A stretch of 64,000 nt of DNA from Ulva prolifera (Eukaryota; Chlorophyta; Ulvophyceae; Ulvales; Ulvaceae), in contig CM041199.1 in assembly GCA_023078555.1 (NCBI GenBank), positions 7,569,315 through 7,633,314 on the forward strand, read 5' to 3'. Of the stretch, positions 12,520 through 23,989 are shown in pieces. Each line of letters starts with the position of its first letter. Within the stretch, counting starts at the first letter, position 1. The notes beneath the pieces were generated by a model. That model ran no database searches. It had not been told where the DNA came from and saw only the letters and a program-made list of their open reading frames with translations. The translations under genes were made by a program, and so were the position numbers.

Positions 12520-13347
12520 CACGGTGCTGAGGCTCACGACGCACTCCACCGGGCTGTCGCCCGGCGCAGCGCGGCCGCCGCGGCCAGAGGGCCACAGCGT
12601 GCGCAGCGTGCTGCACACGACGTCGGACTGAACCTTCGGGCTGTATGCTCCGTTGTCGATTGCGGCGGGCAGCGAGGCCCACCTGCATGCATGCACACCA
12701 TGCATATGCCCGTCACTGCTGTGGCAAGTTGTAGAGACGGCAGTGGCAGCAGCATTTCCACGGGGCGACAGTGACGGCAGACTGAGGTCTGGAGAAAAGA
12801 GAAAGCACAAACGCAGCCCAAACTCTTCGGACGTTTGCTTGGTGGCAGCAATCGTGCATGCATGGTGTCCCCATGCACAGAACCCGCCGCCCACGCTCCA
12901 TAGCCCCGATGCATCACATGTGCCCGCAAGCATCCCACGAATGCAGCCCATGCATGCGCGCACAGTGAAGCGGAGCTATCAGCTGGTGTCCGGTGGGGTG
13001 GGCCGCATCGGAGTGGCCATGTAGCTATGGTAGCACCTCGTGTGGCCGTGCAGCGCTGCTAGCAGCGCCACGTGAAGCACCGCCTCGATCCCCCTTCGCG
13101 TCTCCCTCAAACGCCTTTAATACCACCTCAGATGCCGGTGTCGCTAAGACATACACCTGGCTGGTGGTAAGTTGATTCGCGTAGCACGCAATGGTCGGCG
13201 CAATGCCGAACATGCTGCACGCCGACAGGTTGCCCACACGTTCACGCCAGAGCCCCGCAACCATTTGCACACCTCGACCGCACCGATCGGCAACCCCCGG
13301 CCGCGGCACTCGGCGGCGAGAAGCTTCTGGGACAGCGGGTCCACGAA
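12520..13347 (-). CDS. Unidentified gene, two probable exons (partial)
   Basis: Exon 13238-13347 starts after GGGCATGCAG and encodes FVDPLSQKLLAAECRGRGLP and on to WLRGSGVN. It joins in phase 2 to an exon beginning at 12682 after GCATGCATGCAG, which reads ASLPAAIDNGAYSPKVQSDV and then VVSLSTVLPLGVELRLLEGG. A GTGCGG donor near 12460 may end that second exon, so the left boundary is approximate. The composition looks like a real globular protein but I do not recognise the family. Neither the start nor the end was found. It lies between genes C and D on the same strand. Confidence 0.4.
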
Positions 13348-13676
13348 CTGCATGCCCGCGGTGCTCTGCATGGACGTGCTTCGGCTAGACAGCGCGAGCA
13401 CCTGTGGCCATAGAACATTCTGCGAGAAGCGGTGTTTCCTCTGGCGCCCATGCTCTGGCCTGGCCGACGAGTGTATAAGTGAGATGCCACGCTGGTGACA
13501 AAAGATATCATCGAAGCTGATCTCTGTAGACCTGTTTGTGGTCGATGTTCGCGGGAAAAGTCACCTGATTTTGAATGAACACTGTCTAAGCGGAGTCATC
13601 CATCTCGGCTTCAAAATAACGTCTGCCCGTCGCTGCTTCGTTGCCAAAGTACCTGCCACCAGTGCTTCAAACAATC

Positions 13677-14792
13677 ATGGAATGGCAGGATGCAGTGAAG
13701 GCCGTCAAGGGCATCCCCGAGTTTGCCGTCAAGAAAGTGGGTGACGACTGGAAGCTAGCTTGCCAGGCATGCCAAGACCGCATCGGCTATCGCGGGAAGC
13801 GGAAGGGATCCGGGGTGGTGAGCACCGTCAAATCTGCAAAGAAGCATTTGAAACGCGCGCTTCCCTCGAGCTCGATCTGCCTGTCCGATGTCGGTGCCGG
13901 CATTCAGACGTACTGAAATGAGATGGCATGCCCAGCCCATGCAGAAGATGATCTTGCAAGCTGCAGGTTTTCACAGTGTTGTTGCTGATCCGATGGAAAC
14001 GGAGTCTTCAGATGACTTGTCAAAGAGCACGCCTGAGGCTACAGGTGCGCACGCTGCTCTGCAGCGAGGAGCTTGTCAATGAATGAAGGCACTGGCAGCG
14101 CCAGTCACCACGAGCGCGAGGTCCTCGCTGACCGCACTGTTCTCACCTGCATCAATGCTGCAGGTGAGCACAACCCGGTCGACTCACCGGCGGCTGAGCC
14201 TGCCCAGGCTGACCAGCGTGAGTCAGCGCAAAACGCAGCTCGGAATGTAACCAGGCCGATGGCAGAGAGGGGCTCGGGGAGCTCTACTAAAACTGCACCC
14301 GCCCCGAAGCTGAAGCGCATCTGCATAAACAGTGAGGACGAAGATCTGCTCAGCACCAGTTTGTCACAGACGACTTCGGTGATACAAGCTCAAGTCAACG
14401 CCCTCGTCACCCGCAGTCTGATCCCTGCAGACGTGCGAGCCACCATCGCTGCCACTTATTCCGGGGCGAAACCGATGCCTGCGCGTGTGTTACAGTACGA
14501 TGGGCCCCGGAGGAGTGCGGTCTTGCGCTGTGGTGCGGACGCCGCCGGGGATGCGGACTTCGTCTGCAAGTTCGAGGGGCGCTGGCGGCCGTTCATGACG
14601 GGGTACGAACGGCGGCAGATGGCAAAGCACGCTGCTGCGAGCGCCTTCGGGATGCTTGCGTGCTGGAACAGTGCATTACTCCCAGCTGGCGAGTGTCAAC
14701 GTACTGCCCTGCGGGGGGTAATCGTCGGGGCCGGCCTCGAGGTGACCGAAGACGTGATGGCGGAGGTGCTGAAGCTTTCCAAGCAGGTATGA
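13677..14792 (+). CDS. Unidentified protein with a possible zinc-binding N-terminus
   Basis: Three exons join in phase: 13677-13909, 13977-14044 and 14164-14792, giving 309 residues from MEWQDAVKAVKGIPEF. The first exon has LACQAC, then a Lys/Arg-rich segment and SAKKHLKR; C..C followed at a distance by H is reminiscent of a BED-type finger, but no complete finger can be shown. The third exon has an acidic Ser-rich linker and a C-terminal part ending VMAEVLKLSKQV. The stop falls within CAG-GTATGA, which is also a plausible donor, so the gene may continue. The first intron would be only 67 nt. A copy lacking the middle of the gene lies at about 16180-16600. A transposon-related origin is possible but no transposase core is visible. 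Confidence 0.45.
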
Positions 14793-16179
14793 GATCGCAG
14801 GAACCTGCGGCCGATTCGTGTGTGTGCAGCTGAGCTGATAGCCATGATCATCACAGTCTGGACGACCCACGACCCCGGTCGGGAGGATGTGGCATGCATG
14901 CATTTGATGCGTTTCGGCATGCATGCACTCGATGGTTTCTCAAAGCGTTGCGTGCGTGCATGCTCTAGATCCCCTCCGATGTGGCCTCTGCAGCCTGTGA
15001 CAAGGCACTGTGTCGGATACACTGTCCAATGGGTGGAGGACGGTATAAAAGCTACCCCCTCCATTTCGGGAGGTCGTGGGTTCGATTCTGCGTGCGCTTT
15101 GGGGAATGTGACCACCCCGCTTAGCACAGGAGGAGGCCTTGTGAGTTGCGCACGGTCGTCTGAGGGGGCTGTCCAGGTGGTTTACCCCTTCGGCATACGT
15201 GGTCCCTTTCATGCAGAGTTGGCAGTGTCCTCTTCAGGATACCGCTCAATGAGTTCAGATTTACTGTCACAGTAAATACGGTATTTCTACACTGCGACTG
15301 CAGGATGGCTGACTGCGTGAGATGCTTGTGACCAGTGGCCTGTGTCCAAGGGGGCCGGGCCCAGCGGCGCGGATCGCGTGACCGAGTGCCGCAGGGGGCT
15401 GGCCACCCGGAGGCACACGCGTGTGACGAGGCTGCGACAGCGAGAAAATGTGTGCAGGCCACTCCGCAGGATGGCGCGCATGGTGGCGTGAGCGGGCGCA
15501 GATGAACGTGCCGGGGCGATGGCGAGAGGGGCTGCGCGCAGCGCTTGTCTCTCCGGAGGAGACCCCGCTGGATTTTTGGTTCAGGACCCAGCGGGGCTGC
15601 ATCTGTGAGGGGCAGGGGCCAGGGGGCTGCCCTCGCTGGCCTTGGCTCTGGCAGCCTGTGCATCCCGTCGATGTGGCCGGCCCTGGCCATGGCGGCAGTT
15701 TTGGACTGACAAGCAACATGAGTTTTCCAAGGGGGAAACAGGCGATTGATTTTTGTTGAGCACCGCAGTGGCTGCGGCTGTACAGCGAGTGTCATATATT
15801 TATTCAATTACAATTGTAGTAAGCAGTCATTTATGGATATAATTATATGGAGCGCTCCACAGCGCTGTGAAAGTAGGTTTCGAGGACATGGTGGCGCGTG
15901 GGAGCGTGTAAGCACAATCCAACATGTGTCTCGGGTAGGACTAGTCTTGTACATCAACGATGCTGCAGGCACAAGAGCCTCATACATGACCTACACAGAA
16001 TGTTTGTCATTTTGATTCTAGTGTCAACATCCTTGCGCTGTAAGTTATGCAATGTACACAATGTGATGATCGAGTGGAAGATTTGTTGTGTGGGCATCCG
16101 CTACGCCACTCGCGCTAGCGATTGTAGTTCCGCAATGTGAAAGCCATTAACTTTCATGTGTCCGTTGGCAGGTGGCAGA
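14793..16179. other. Region without a recognised gene
   Basis: Apart from the tRNA-like repeat at 15026-15240, no coding exon is convincing. A 228-codon minus-strand frame over 15121-15807 reads through the antisense of that repeat and looks accidental. Confidence 0.4.
15026..15240 (+). repeat. tRNA-like dispersed repeat, copy 1
   Basis: About 215 nt shared with 29704-29932, from 'ccaatggg' through 'gacggtataaaagct', 'gggttcgattctgc' and 'gaggaggccttgtgagt' to 'ttcag'. GGTTCGATTCT matches a pol III box B, and a CTCC/GAGG stem with a 7-nt loop sits where an anticodon arm would be, as in a tRNA-derived SINE. Box A is weak. Similar 'ggatac...caatg' strings at the two ends could be a worn target duplication. 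Confidence 0.5.
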
Positions 16180-16600
16180 CGAGTCTCGGCCGAGCAGCGC
16201 GAGCGTCTGTGGCCACAGAACATTCTCTGAGAAAGAGTGTGCTCTGGCGCCCATGATCGCCAATGCTCTGGACTGGCCGGCGATTGTATTTGTGAGATGC
16301 TGAGCTTGCGATCGCAGACGTGGTTGGAGCTGATATTTTCAGACCTGTGCGTGATCGATCTTTGCGATCGATCTTTGCGGAAAGGGTGGCCTGATTTTGA
16401 ATGAACAGCGTCGAAGTCAGTCCACAATAGCGGGTTTAAATCAATGTCTACCCGTCGCCACATCGTCGCCGAAACCTCTGCCACCAGTCAAACCATGTAC
16501 AACAACGCTCGGCCTTGGAGTTTGTGATCAAAGGCTTCGGCCTCGAGGCGACCGATGAATTGATGGTGGAGGTTCTGGAGCTTACAAAGCAGGTATGAAA
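16180..16600 (+). pseudogene. Internally deleted copy of the 13.4-14.8 kb gene
   Basis: The sequence tracks 13380-13670 (for example 'ggccacagaacattct', 'ctctggcgcccatg', 'cctgattttgaatgaac', 'cctctgccaccag') and then jumps to a match of 14700-14795 ('cggcctcgaggcgaccgatga', '.. agcaggtatga'). About 1 kb corresponding to most of the coding sequence is missing between the two. It cannot encode the full protein. It could be a plain duplication with a deletion, or a non-autonomous derivative of a mobile element. Confidence 0.6.
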
Positions 16601-18500
16601 TCGAGTACCCTCCGGCAGCGGACGGCACTGCTTTGGCCGTGTTCCGGCCGTGTTTGAGCTGTGTTTCGGACGTGTTTCAACGCAGTGCGATGGGTGGCAG
16701 GCATCACGTGAGGGCCGAGCTCCCACCCCAATCGAAGCATGCACAGCCAATTGGCTATATTGCAAGCGGCTGTCTTGTGGCAGTCCAAGGAGACGGCCAC
16801 TACACCACTGGATCCTTGCTCATCGAGACGTGCAAGGATATCGATGCAGTGGTACAGCGGCCACGACACGGAATCGCCAAATGTCTCGGTTGCTCGTGCA
16901 CATCGGGGCATCTGCGCAGATCAGGATCGATACACTGCGCTGTGATTGAAGCACCGCTGCCGCAGGGGGGACTGTGCGGCACTCAAGCTTGAGTGCTCCG
17001 GGCGAGGTGTCCCAGACAGCAGGCCTGCTGTATTCAAATTCCGTGGCTGAATTCAGGTGACGTGATGGCGTGCCGATAGCCCCCGGCCGGCTGCTATATA
17101 TGTGCTCAGCATGCATGGTTGATTGTGTGGCTGCTGCATGTGAGGCATATGCGTGCAGGTCGCACCCCAGGACGCCAAGCTCGGTGACACGAGTGGGCTC
17201 AAGTGATTATGATGGAGCAGGCACGACCGGATAGTTTTTATCTATTGTTTTTAGGTGTGGTGGAGTAGGAGGCTACAAGGATGTTGCGGCGCATGCATGT
17301 GAGCGCACCCGACCCCGTGCCTCGGGTGATGCTGGTCTGGTACAGCACGTGCTACCGATCCTAGGCCTGCGGTCTCAGACGCTGCGTAGAATCGGCGTAC
17401 ACACATCTAGATGGGGCTGGCGTGAGAGGCCAGCTGCTTGTGAACTTGCGCTCACACCCTGCGTGCTGTTTTTATGCATCGTACGAATCGCATCAAGTCT
17501 GTGTCTCTGGTCCACTGGTCAAGACATCACCCTCTGACATGGAGACGAATGCGACTACCCGATGAGCACGTATGAACCATGGATACAGGCTTGGATTGCC
17601 TGGTACTTCTCTCGGTGCCCATACATGCAATGGCCTGAGCTAGCGCTCGGCTAATCAGTTCAACCAGCGCCGTGATCGATGACCACTATATCGAACAACA
17701 CCCAGCTTGCCCTTGTATCTACCAACGAAAATATCGCCACGTCGCGGCGGGGCAGAGAACATGCTCACGAGCAGGCGGGGCTGCACTCCTGCAGCACTCC
17801 ACAGCGGGGGTGCACAGCGGGGGTTCACAGCGGGGGTGCACAGCCGGGGTGCACAGCCCGGGTGCACAGCCGGGGTGCACAGCGGGGGTGCACAGCCCGG
17901 GTGCACAGCCGGGGTGCACAGCGGGGGTGCACTCCTGCAGCCCCCTGGCTGCTGTGTCTGCGCGTGGCGTGGCTGCAGTGCCCTCCGGTGTGTCCCCGGT
18001 GCCGCCACGGCGCGCCGACGCGGGGATAGGAGTGTGCGCGTCGAGCGCCGATGCTCCGCCGTGGAGCTTTCAGCCACACATGCATATGCGCCTTCTGGCC
18101 TGCGGCATGCATTCGACGCCCGCGTCGAGCAGCGCGCATCTGCCGATTCTGGCTCTGTCGGCATGAGCGACAGGATTCCACAGCCGCATTGCATTGTCAC
18201 ATGGTTCGCTGCCAAGCAGACCTTCGAAACTCGATTCCAGAAGGCACCGTGGACCGCCCTATTATTAGCTACGCTAAGCTCACAACTGTGGTGCAGAAGT
18301 GCTGCAAAACGAAGCACACTTCCTGGGAACTGCTGCAAACAAGCCAGGCCATCACAAACGAACAAGACCTCTGCAAGCCCTGTCTCCCGAGCAAACTCTT
18401 TCGAGCTTTCTAGAGGCTCTGAGGAGCACCGCCCACAGATGATTCGCCCACAGATAACAAGCTATCCAAGTCACATGCACATCTGCCTGCCAGCTAGCAG
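16601..18500. other. Region without a recognised gene
   Basis: No convincing exon. The window's longest plus-strand frame here (17707-18648) and its counterparts in other frames are open because of the 13-bp minisatellite at 17802-17931, so I do not call them genes. Confidence 0.45.
17802..17931. repeat. Minisatellite, ten units of 13 bp
   Basis: Ten back-to-back units of CAGCGGGGGTGCA with substitutions only at the C/G positions, 130 bp in all. Near-identical 'tgcactcctgcag' strings lie on both sides (17781 and 17927). Because 13 is not a multiple of three, all three frames stay open across the array on both strands, which creates misleading open frames. Confidence 0.95.
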
Positions 18501-18501
18501 G

Positions 18502-19120
18502 CGCTACAGCAGCAGTACGGCACAGCCTGCGCCGGCAGCCACAGCCAGCCGCCCGTGCCAAGGGGGCTGTCCAATCGCCGTGCCCTTGCTTGGAAGCATT
18601 CCCGTGGCCGCCCCGCTAAGCTCCCCATCTCAACGTATCACAGAGTGAGGTTCCTCCCGGCGGTGGTGCTACCTGAGCCATGGACGATTAACGCATGTGG
18701 GGATCGGAGCTACGTTGACATGAATTAAAGACATGGATGTGGGAGCCAACATTAACCTGTATCACATTGTTGCCCCCCCCCCCCCCCCGCGGGGCCAGTG
18801 AGCTCGTCAGAACCAAAAACAAAAAAGCAAACAAGAATCAATTCCTCAGCATGGGTCGCTGTGGTGACACAAGCCGTGAACTCCTCTGCAAGGCCCGACG
18901 CCTGCAAGGGGCGGCCACAGGTGCTACACCGGCAGCATCTCGGCACGATCGAAATCCCAGATCCCTGCGCTGGGTCGGAGGCGTGCAATCCAGGTACCCC
19001 AGCGAACGGCTGACGGCCCTGGCCCCATCGGCAGGCTGGACTGCTTCCCGAGGTCCATGTTCTCGAGTACATGCTCACTCGATCGACCTCGCAACACTGC
19101 TGATTGGCGTAGACTTCCAG
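18502..19120 (-). other. Conserved block downstream of gene D (possible second gene family)
   Basis: This block aligns with 23990-24560 (below E) and 30070-30740 (below F). Translated on the minus strand, several frames match across copies: YANQQCCEVDRV against YADRQCCGMIRV in E; GRPLQASGLAEEF against GRPGQALVSTSVAEE in E, with a 9-nt length difference that keeps the frame; and PPWHGRLAVAAGAGCAVLLL before a stop against PPTWHGQLAMAAGPGCDVLR in F. This suggests exons of another small Cys-containing protein, but splice sites do not join cleanly in every copy. Confidence 0.35.
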
Positions 19121-19469
19121 GTCTCGCTTGAAGCTGCGTTGGACCGTTATTGCTGTATCACATATTGCCATGTACTTTCTCTCGTCATCCGGGAGAATTC
19201 TTCGAAGGCACACACGGCAGCTCCCGTGCCAACCGGAGCGCCACAGGCAGGGTCCCCCCCCCTCCTCCTGGGGTGTGGCACACTGCCCTTAGCCTATCAT
19301 CCGCTTCCAGCCGACAGCGGCTCGCCAACGCCTAGTCATACGCTGAAGGCTGCAGCCGACCCAAGCTGCTCAATTCAGCTGCACCCAATGGTCGGCCGCA
19401 CAGGCGCCGTAGCAGAAGCTGTCCTCAGGTCCTGCAAGACAAGTGCAGCTGCAGTGGATAGCTTTGTGC

Positions 19470-21304
19470 CTAGACGAGGGGCGCAGGGGAGGGCTCGGCA
19501 GCCGCGGGCGGCGGCGTGCCGGGTGGCTCAGGGGCGGCGCCGGCGAGCTTGCCACTGTGCGCGGCGCTGACGGACACACCGATCAGATCACCTGGCGCAA
19601 CTTTCCCGGACTGCAGCGGACCCTGCACACACGCCCTGCCATCACATCATGCTGCATTGCAGTGTGGTACCGTGACAGCACACTGCATGCCGCCGCGGAC
19701 AAGCCGCAGCCTCATCTGCGGATCGCATGACACAGCCTGATCTAGCTTTAGAATCTATGGAGGCTGACCACCGCAACGAGGCGATTTCCAAGTGTTCTAA
19801 TCAGAGATGAAACCAGGAAACGTGCTATTCATGCTGCAGTCTGGTTGATGTGGGCACTTCTCTCACCCAAACACAGCAGCATGCACAGCTTGCTAATGAT
19901 GAATACAGTCAGCGGCGATACAAGGAGCTAGTTGTAGGAGGGCGCACCGAGCGTCCGTACGCGTAAGCCTCCCCCACCTTCGCAGGCGGCGTCGCCGCAA
20001 CTTCGCCCCGCCCCTGCCTCCGCCGCTTGCCCGGAAAGCAGCACACCACGAGGCCGCCGACGATGCAGGGCAGGCAGCAGCACAGAAGCGCGGCAAGCAC
20101 GATCGCGGCGATTGCGCCCCCGGCCAGCTTCGCCTCGTTGCCCGCCTCGGTCTTGCGACAGTCAAACAGACAGCCGGGGTCGTATGGGGTCGCCTCCTCG
20201 CCCGGGGATGAGGGGAGGAATGGAACGCTGTAGTCTCTTCCCCGCTCGGGGAACATGAAGTTGCCCTCATCATCCTGCCACTCATCATCGCTGTCGTCAA
20301 CGTCGTCGCTGGCGCTGAAGTCCTCTACGGGGTCGCTGTCTACATGGCGGCACCGCTGCTCATACGTGAATGCATGCCAACATGGTGCAGACCCATGACC
20401 ATGGTAAGATGCAGTTGAGTCGCTAACCATGAGTACTGTACAGCATGTTCCTATGTTGCTCTGGCACCCGGTGCAGCAGTGAGAGCTGTACTTCAGGTGC
20501 AGTGGGAGCACCTTGGAGTGATCGACTCAATGACCGCCACTGTATGCCTTCTGCTTCATGTGAAAGTGGGGAGGTGTGAATATCAGTGCCCTGCAGCAAC
20601 ACGTGAAGCCTCAGGGTCGAGTCGGTCAAGCCACAACGCAAGATTGGACCGCAAATGCTGAGCTTGGTGCAGGTTATGTGCACCCACAGGCCCCCAGGTG
20701 CGGGCATGCAGTGCGGGTTGACCAGGAGTGCTCATGGGCCTGTGCCAGTGACTAGACAGCGCTCAGGCTTTCGCAGGCACCGGTTTTACTGCAAGGACGT
20801 CAAGCTTAGTCGACGGCAATGCAGTGTGCTCCATGAATCGACAGGACATGCACTGCAAGGACGTCAAGCTTAGTCGACGGCAATGCAGTGTGCTCCATGA
20901 ATCGACAGGACATGGACCTAAGCCAGACACACCAGGGAGCACCGCGCACTTCCTGGTGGGCCAATCCCACAGAGTTCAAGCAGACAGAAGTTGATGATGG
21001 TGTTCACAGAGTATCATTATCCCTGCGCACAGGACTGACGATGGCTTTTGAGCTCTCAGAAGCAAGCACTCCAAACTTCCCAATCACAGAGATAGCTTCA
21101 CTGCACATGTCCGCTTCGTATAAACTACGAGACTGCCGAATGAGAATTGCATCGAGATGCCACAGTATGATATTCTCACCAGCAGCGACGTCAGGCTTAC
21201 ATACTCTTTCCGACGAACCGCACCACAGACAGGCTCAGCTGTCGAGCAGATTGAACAGTGCCTAGACTCACGATCAGCAGCCAAGGCCAATACGAGATTC
21301 TCAT
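19470..21304 (-). CDS. Gene D: single-span CCC.PC membrane protein
   Basis: Exons 21224-21304, 20512-20590, 19948-20339 and 19470-19622 join in phase to 234 residues. The signal peptide MRISYWPWLLIVSLGTVQSA is followed by a short second exon and an acidic ectodomain (DDVDDSDDEWQDDEGN) with a Cys pair, GCLFDC. The membrane span GGAIAAIVLAALL leads into CCCLPC and VVCC, then basic KRRRQGR, AYAYGRS and a 50-residue Ala/Pro tail ending SPAPLV. The exon plan, phases and tail are shared with E and F, defining a second subfamily of the array. The donors are GTGCGG, GTGCTC and GTGCGC. The role is unknown; the design suits a surface protein with a short acidic ectodomain and palmitoylatable cysteines (inference). 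Confidence 0.78.
20788..20915. repeat. Tandem duplication of 64 bp in a gene D intron
   Basis: Two directly adjacent, almost identical copies (20788-20851, 20852-20915), each containing 'ggacgtcaagcttagtcgac'. Near identity indicates a recent event. It lies in the first intron of gene D. Confidence 0.95.
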
Positions 21305-21660
21305 GCACATCATTTTTGCTGAGGAGAGTATTCTTGATGGCAAGTTCTGCAGCGTGCAAAGTCAACACTGGTGTCTTCGAGCGCGGCAGATCGTCTCGGG
21401 CACACTTTGATGTGAAGCCAACGAATAGCTCCAGCCGGGTCAACAAGCACATCATCACACTTATGCAGGTGCTGTTCGAAGTTTTGCTATCACCACCACC
21501 TAGCATCCGAGATCGAACTGCGCTTCAGCTTCATGCTGCTGCTTACGAGCACCACTCGCGAGCAGCAGCGAACACGAAGTCGACCAGACCTAGGCGGAAT
21601 TCTATCTCGATGCCATGTGGTATCCTGCATCAGTCCAGGCGGGTGCCGCCTGGATAGTGT

Positions 21661-21739
21661 TACAAGGATAGAGGTGGCGAGACGGGCAGTACCGCGAAAG
21701 AAGAAAGCGGATCAAGTACACACCCAGACACCCACGATA
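21661..21739 (-). mobile_element. Short retroposon-like insertion with 18-bp target duplication
   Basis: GTGCCGCCTGGATAGTGT flanks it on both sides (21643-21660 and 21740-21757), a perfect 18-bp direct repeat. Read on the minus strand, the insert ends '..ctgcccgtctcgccacctctatccttgta', the 3' end shared with the other copies. At 79 bp it is 5'-truncated compared with 22623-22982. Confidence 0.88.
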
Positions 21740-22170
21740 GTGCCGCCTGGATAGTGTCACATGATGCCTGCATGCAGTCAACTGGCCACGCCCAATTGGC
21801 TCAAGTCGGGATGCCTCCTGCAGATGACCTGACCTGGGTGATGCTTGCTTGTAGTGGCAGTGCTCACGAGAACACATGGGCGCTGCGGGGTCAAGCTAAT
21901 GACGTCCAGGCTTGCTGCTGGCTAAATGAATAATGTGAAGCAAGTTCCAACCTTGGAATCTGTGTTCACGTATCACAAAAGTGAAAGTGAACGCGTTAGA
22001 AGACAAACACCAAAACCGTTTAGATCGAACACAGGTCCACACCTCGCATAGGCATCCCGTGACAGACAAGCTCTTCCAAGTAAATATGCGCGGTCCCCAC
22101 CAAGCTCGTTGTGCCTACCTATACAACTGGAAAACACCATGCAATCGCAGTTCCATGGGTGGTGTCCCAC

Positions 22171-22294
22171 TTAAGTGGTACCACCAGTGTTACACAAACA
22201 AAGGTAGCAAGGCGGGCAGCACCGCGAAAGAAGCAAGCAGACGAAGCAAACACCCAGACACCCACGCACGCAACACCCACCACGCCCTACTAAA
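22171..22294 (-). mobile_element. Older copy of the same short retroposon
   Basis: On the minus strand it carries 'ctttcgcggtgctgcccgcc' and ends near 'tttgtgtaacac', like the 22623 copy. GTGGTGTCCCAC occurs on both sides (22159-22170 and 22295-22306), but the exact boundaries are unclear. Confidence 0.6.
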
Positions 22295-22622
22295 GTGGTG
22301 TCCCACGGCACTGCAGGGCGGGTCGGGGTACGAGCATTGCCCTTGCTAGGTGTTGCCGGGAGCACGATGCCCTCGAGTGCCTGCATACACTCCAGAAATG
22401 TCGAATGATATCATTCATTTAAATTCGAATTTCAGCGCTCGATCAATCACAGCTGCCATTGCACACGCTGGAGAATCCGGAGATGGCAGATGTGGAGACA
22501 GCGCATGCACAATGGAGCAGCCAGCCCGTTCGCCAGCTGATCTTCAGGCGGTGGCAGGCCAGCATGACTGGCTACGTCGAAATTCAGCTGCCTCGTCTTT
22601 CGCTCACAGCACAATCAGCTGG

Positions 22623-22982
22623 GGTGGGGGTGGGTCTTGGGGCCGGGCCGGCCCCCGGCAATCGGGCGGCCATGATGGGCGGCCTCGGGCAGCAGTGTGT
22701 TGGGTTTGGCCCTGTCGTACGGCGGCGGGCGTTGTGGTGCTGGTGGTTGTGATGTTGTGTGTCGGCCGTGGGGTTTGTGCGTGCGCGTGTGTGGGTTTGG
22801 GTTTGTGGGTGTGTGGGTCTGTGCGTGTGTGTGCTGGTGTGTGGGTGTGTACTTGGCGGTCTTCGGGTCTGTGTCGCTTGCTACGCCGGTGATGGGTGAG
22901 GTGTTCGTGGGTGTCTTGGTGTTTGCTTCGTCTGCTTGCTCCTTTCGCGGTGCTGCCCGCCTTGCTGCCTTTGTCCTTGTAA
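22623..22982 (+). mobile_element. Longest copy of the short retroposon family
   Basis: CACAATCAGCTGG is repeated at 22610-22622 and 22983-22995, a perfect 13-bp target duplication. The 360-bp insert has a GT-rich middle and ends 'gctgcctttgtccttgtaa'. No reading frame and no A-tail are present. I cannot find a convincing pol III promoter, so whether it is a SINE, a processed RNA or a LINE tail is open. Confidence 0.85.
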
Positions 22983-23989
22983 CACAATCAGCTGGCGGAG
23001 CCCGCCCGGCCTACGCACACCATCAACGCGCAATGCCACACCTGCCCCACGCAATGTCAACAAACCCCGGGCCTCGCCTGAACGTTGTACAGGCCAACCT
23101 TGAACACAGTCATTTGCAACTGCCAGAAGCCAACTGCTGGCAGTCCAGCCGTTACTGAGTGACTGCTGGCAGTGCCGGAAGTCAGCCTGACATCCTCATT
23201 TGTTGCGGCCATGTCATCTGATGATCAGCACCACCCCCACACTGCCCACAAGGCACTATGCGGTCGGGGTGGTGTCCGAGAGTCAGAGCCTCCTGAGATC
23301 TCAAAACAGGATTACATCCCCAGCTGAGGTGCCAATTGCAACGGCAACGCACGCGGAGGCCGACCCCCAGGAGAAGCAGCTAGCTGCCGCATGCACATGC
23401 TTCCCGCTGCCATGCATGGATTCTGTGGCTGCCCTTGAGAAGGGCGACCCTGCAAACATACTTTACGCGTGTTAGCCGCCACGCCAAGGCTCTTTTGTAG
23501 CGCTGCGCCAGATTGTCTCGAGTGAATTTCAGCTGTGTTGGTATGTGGGGCAGTGCTGCTGTGATGGTGCTACTTGCACCTCAACATTTGGCCCCTAGGC
23601 CGAAAGTGTCCGTCTGCGCCTTGCAACACCCCATCGTCCCCGGGGCCAGACCTGTGGACCGCCAGTGCTGCAATGCGAACCTCACCTCCGGAGAGGTGCT
23701 GCAAACACATGTACATCACGCTGTTACACACGAAACATGCTGCTGCAATCTATCTCTTTCGAGAAATTTTTCGAGACCGGCTCCAAGGAACATCGCCCGG
23801 GCCACACAGGCAACACATCCACAGACAATCGCTAAAATTATTTTTTGAGCTACCACTTACTCAATTTTAAGCCTCCACCCTTGCAGCCACATGAGCATCA
23901 TCCTCCTGTCTAACGGGCACGACCACGGCCTTACGTATACATGTACAGCTGAGTCTGCACCAACACTGTTGGCAGGCACAGCCATCCGC

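Larger units (their letters stand above)
21305..23989. other. Region without a recognised gene, rich in retroposon copies
   Basis: Between the start of gene D and the conserved block below gene E. It contains three short retroposon-like insertions (21661, 22171, 22623), and otherwise no reading frame I can support. Confidence 0.45.

Noticed and set aside
15026-15110. Genuine tRNA gene
   Set aside because: The acceptor stem does not pair, box A is poor and the similarity continues well past the tRNA-like part into a repeat shared with 29.7 kb.
15121-15807. 228-codon minus-strand open frame
   Set aside because: It reads through the antisense of the tRNA-like repeat and has the composition of translated non-coding DNA.
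17707-18648. 313-codon plus-strand open frame
   Set aside because: It is open only because of the 13-bp minisatellite, which keeps all frames open; no domain and no conserved composition.
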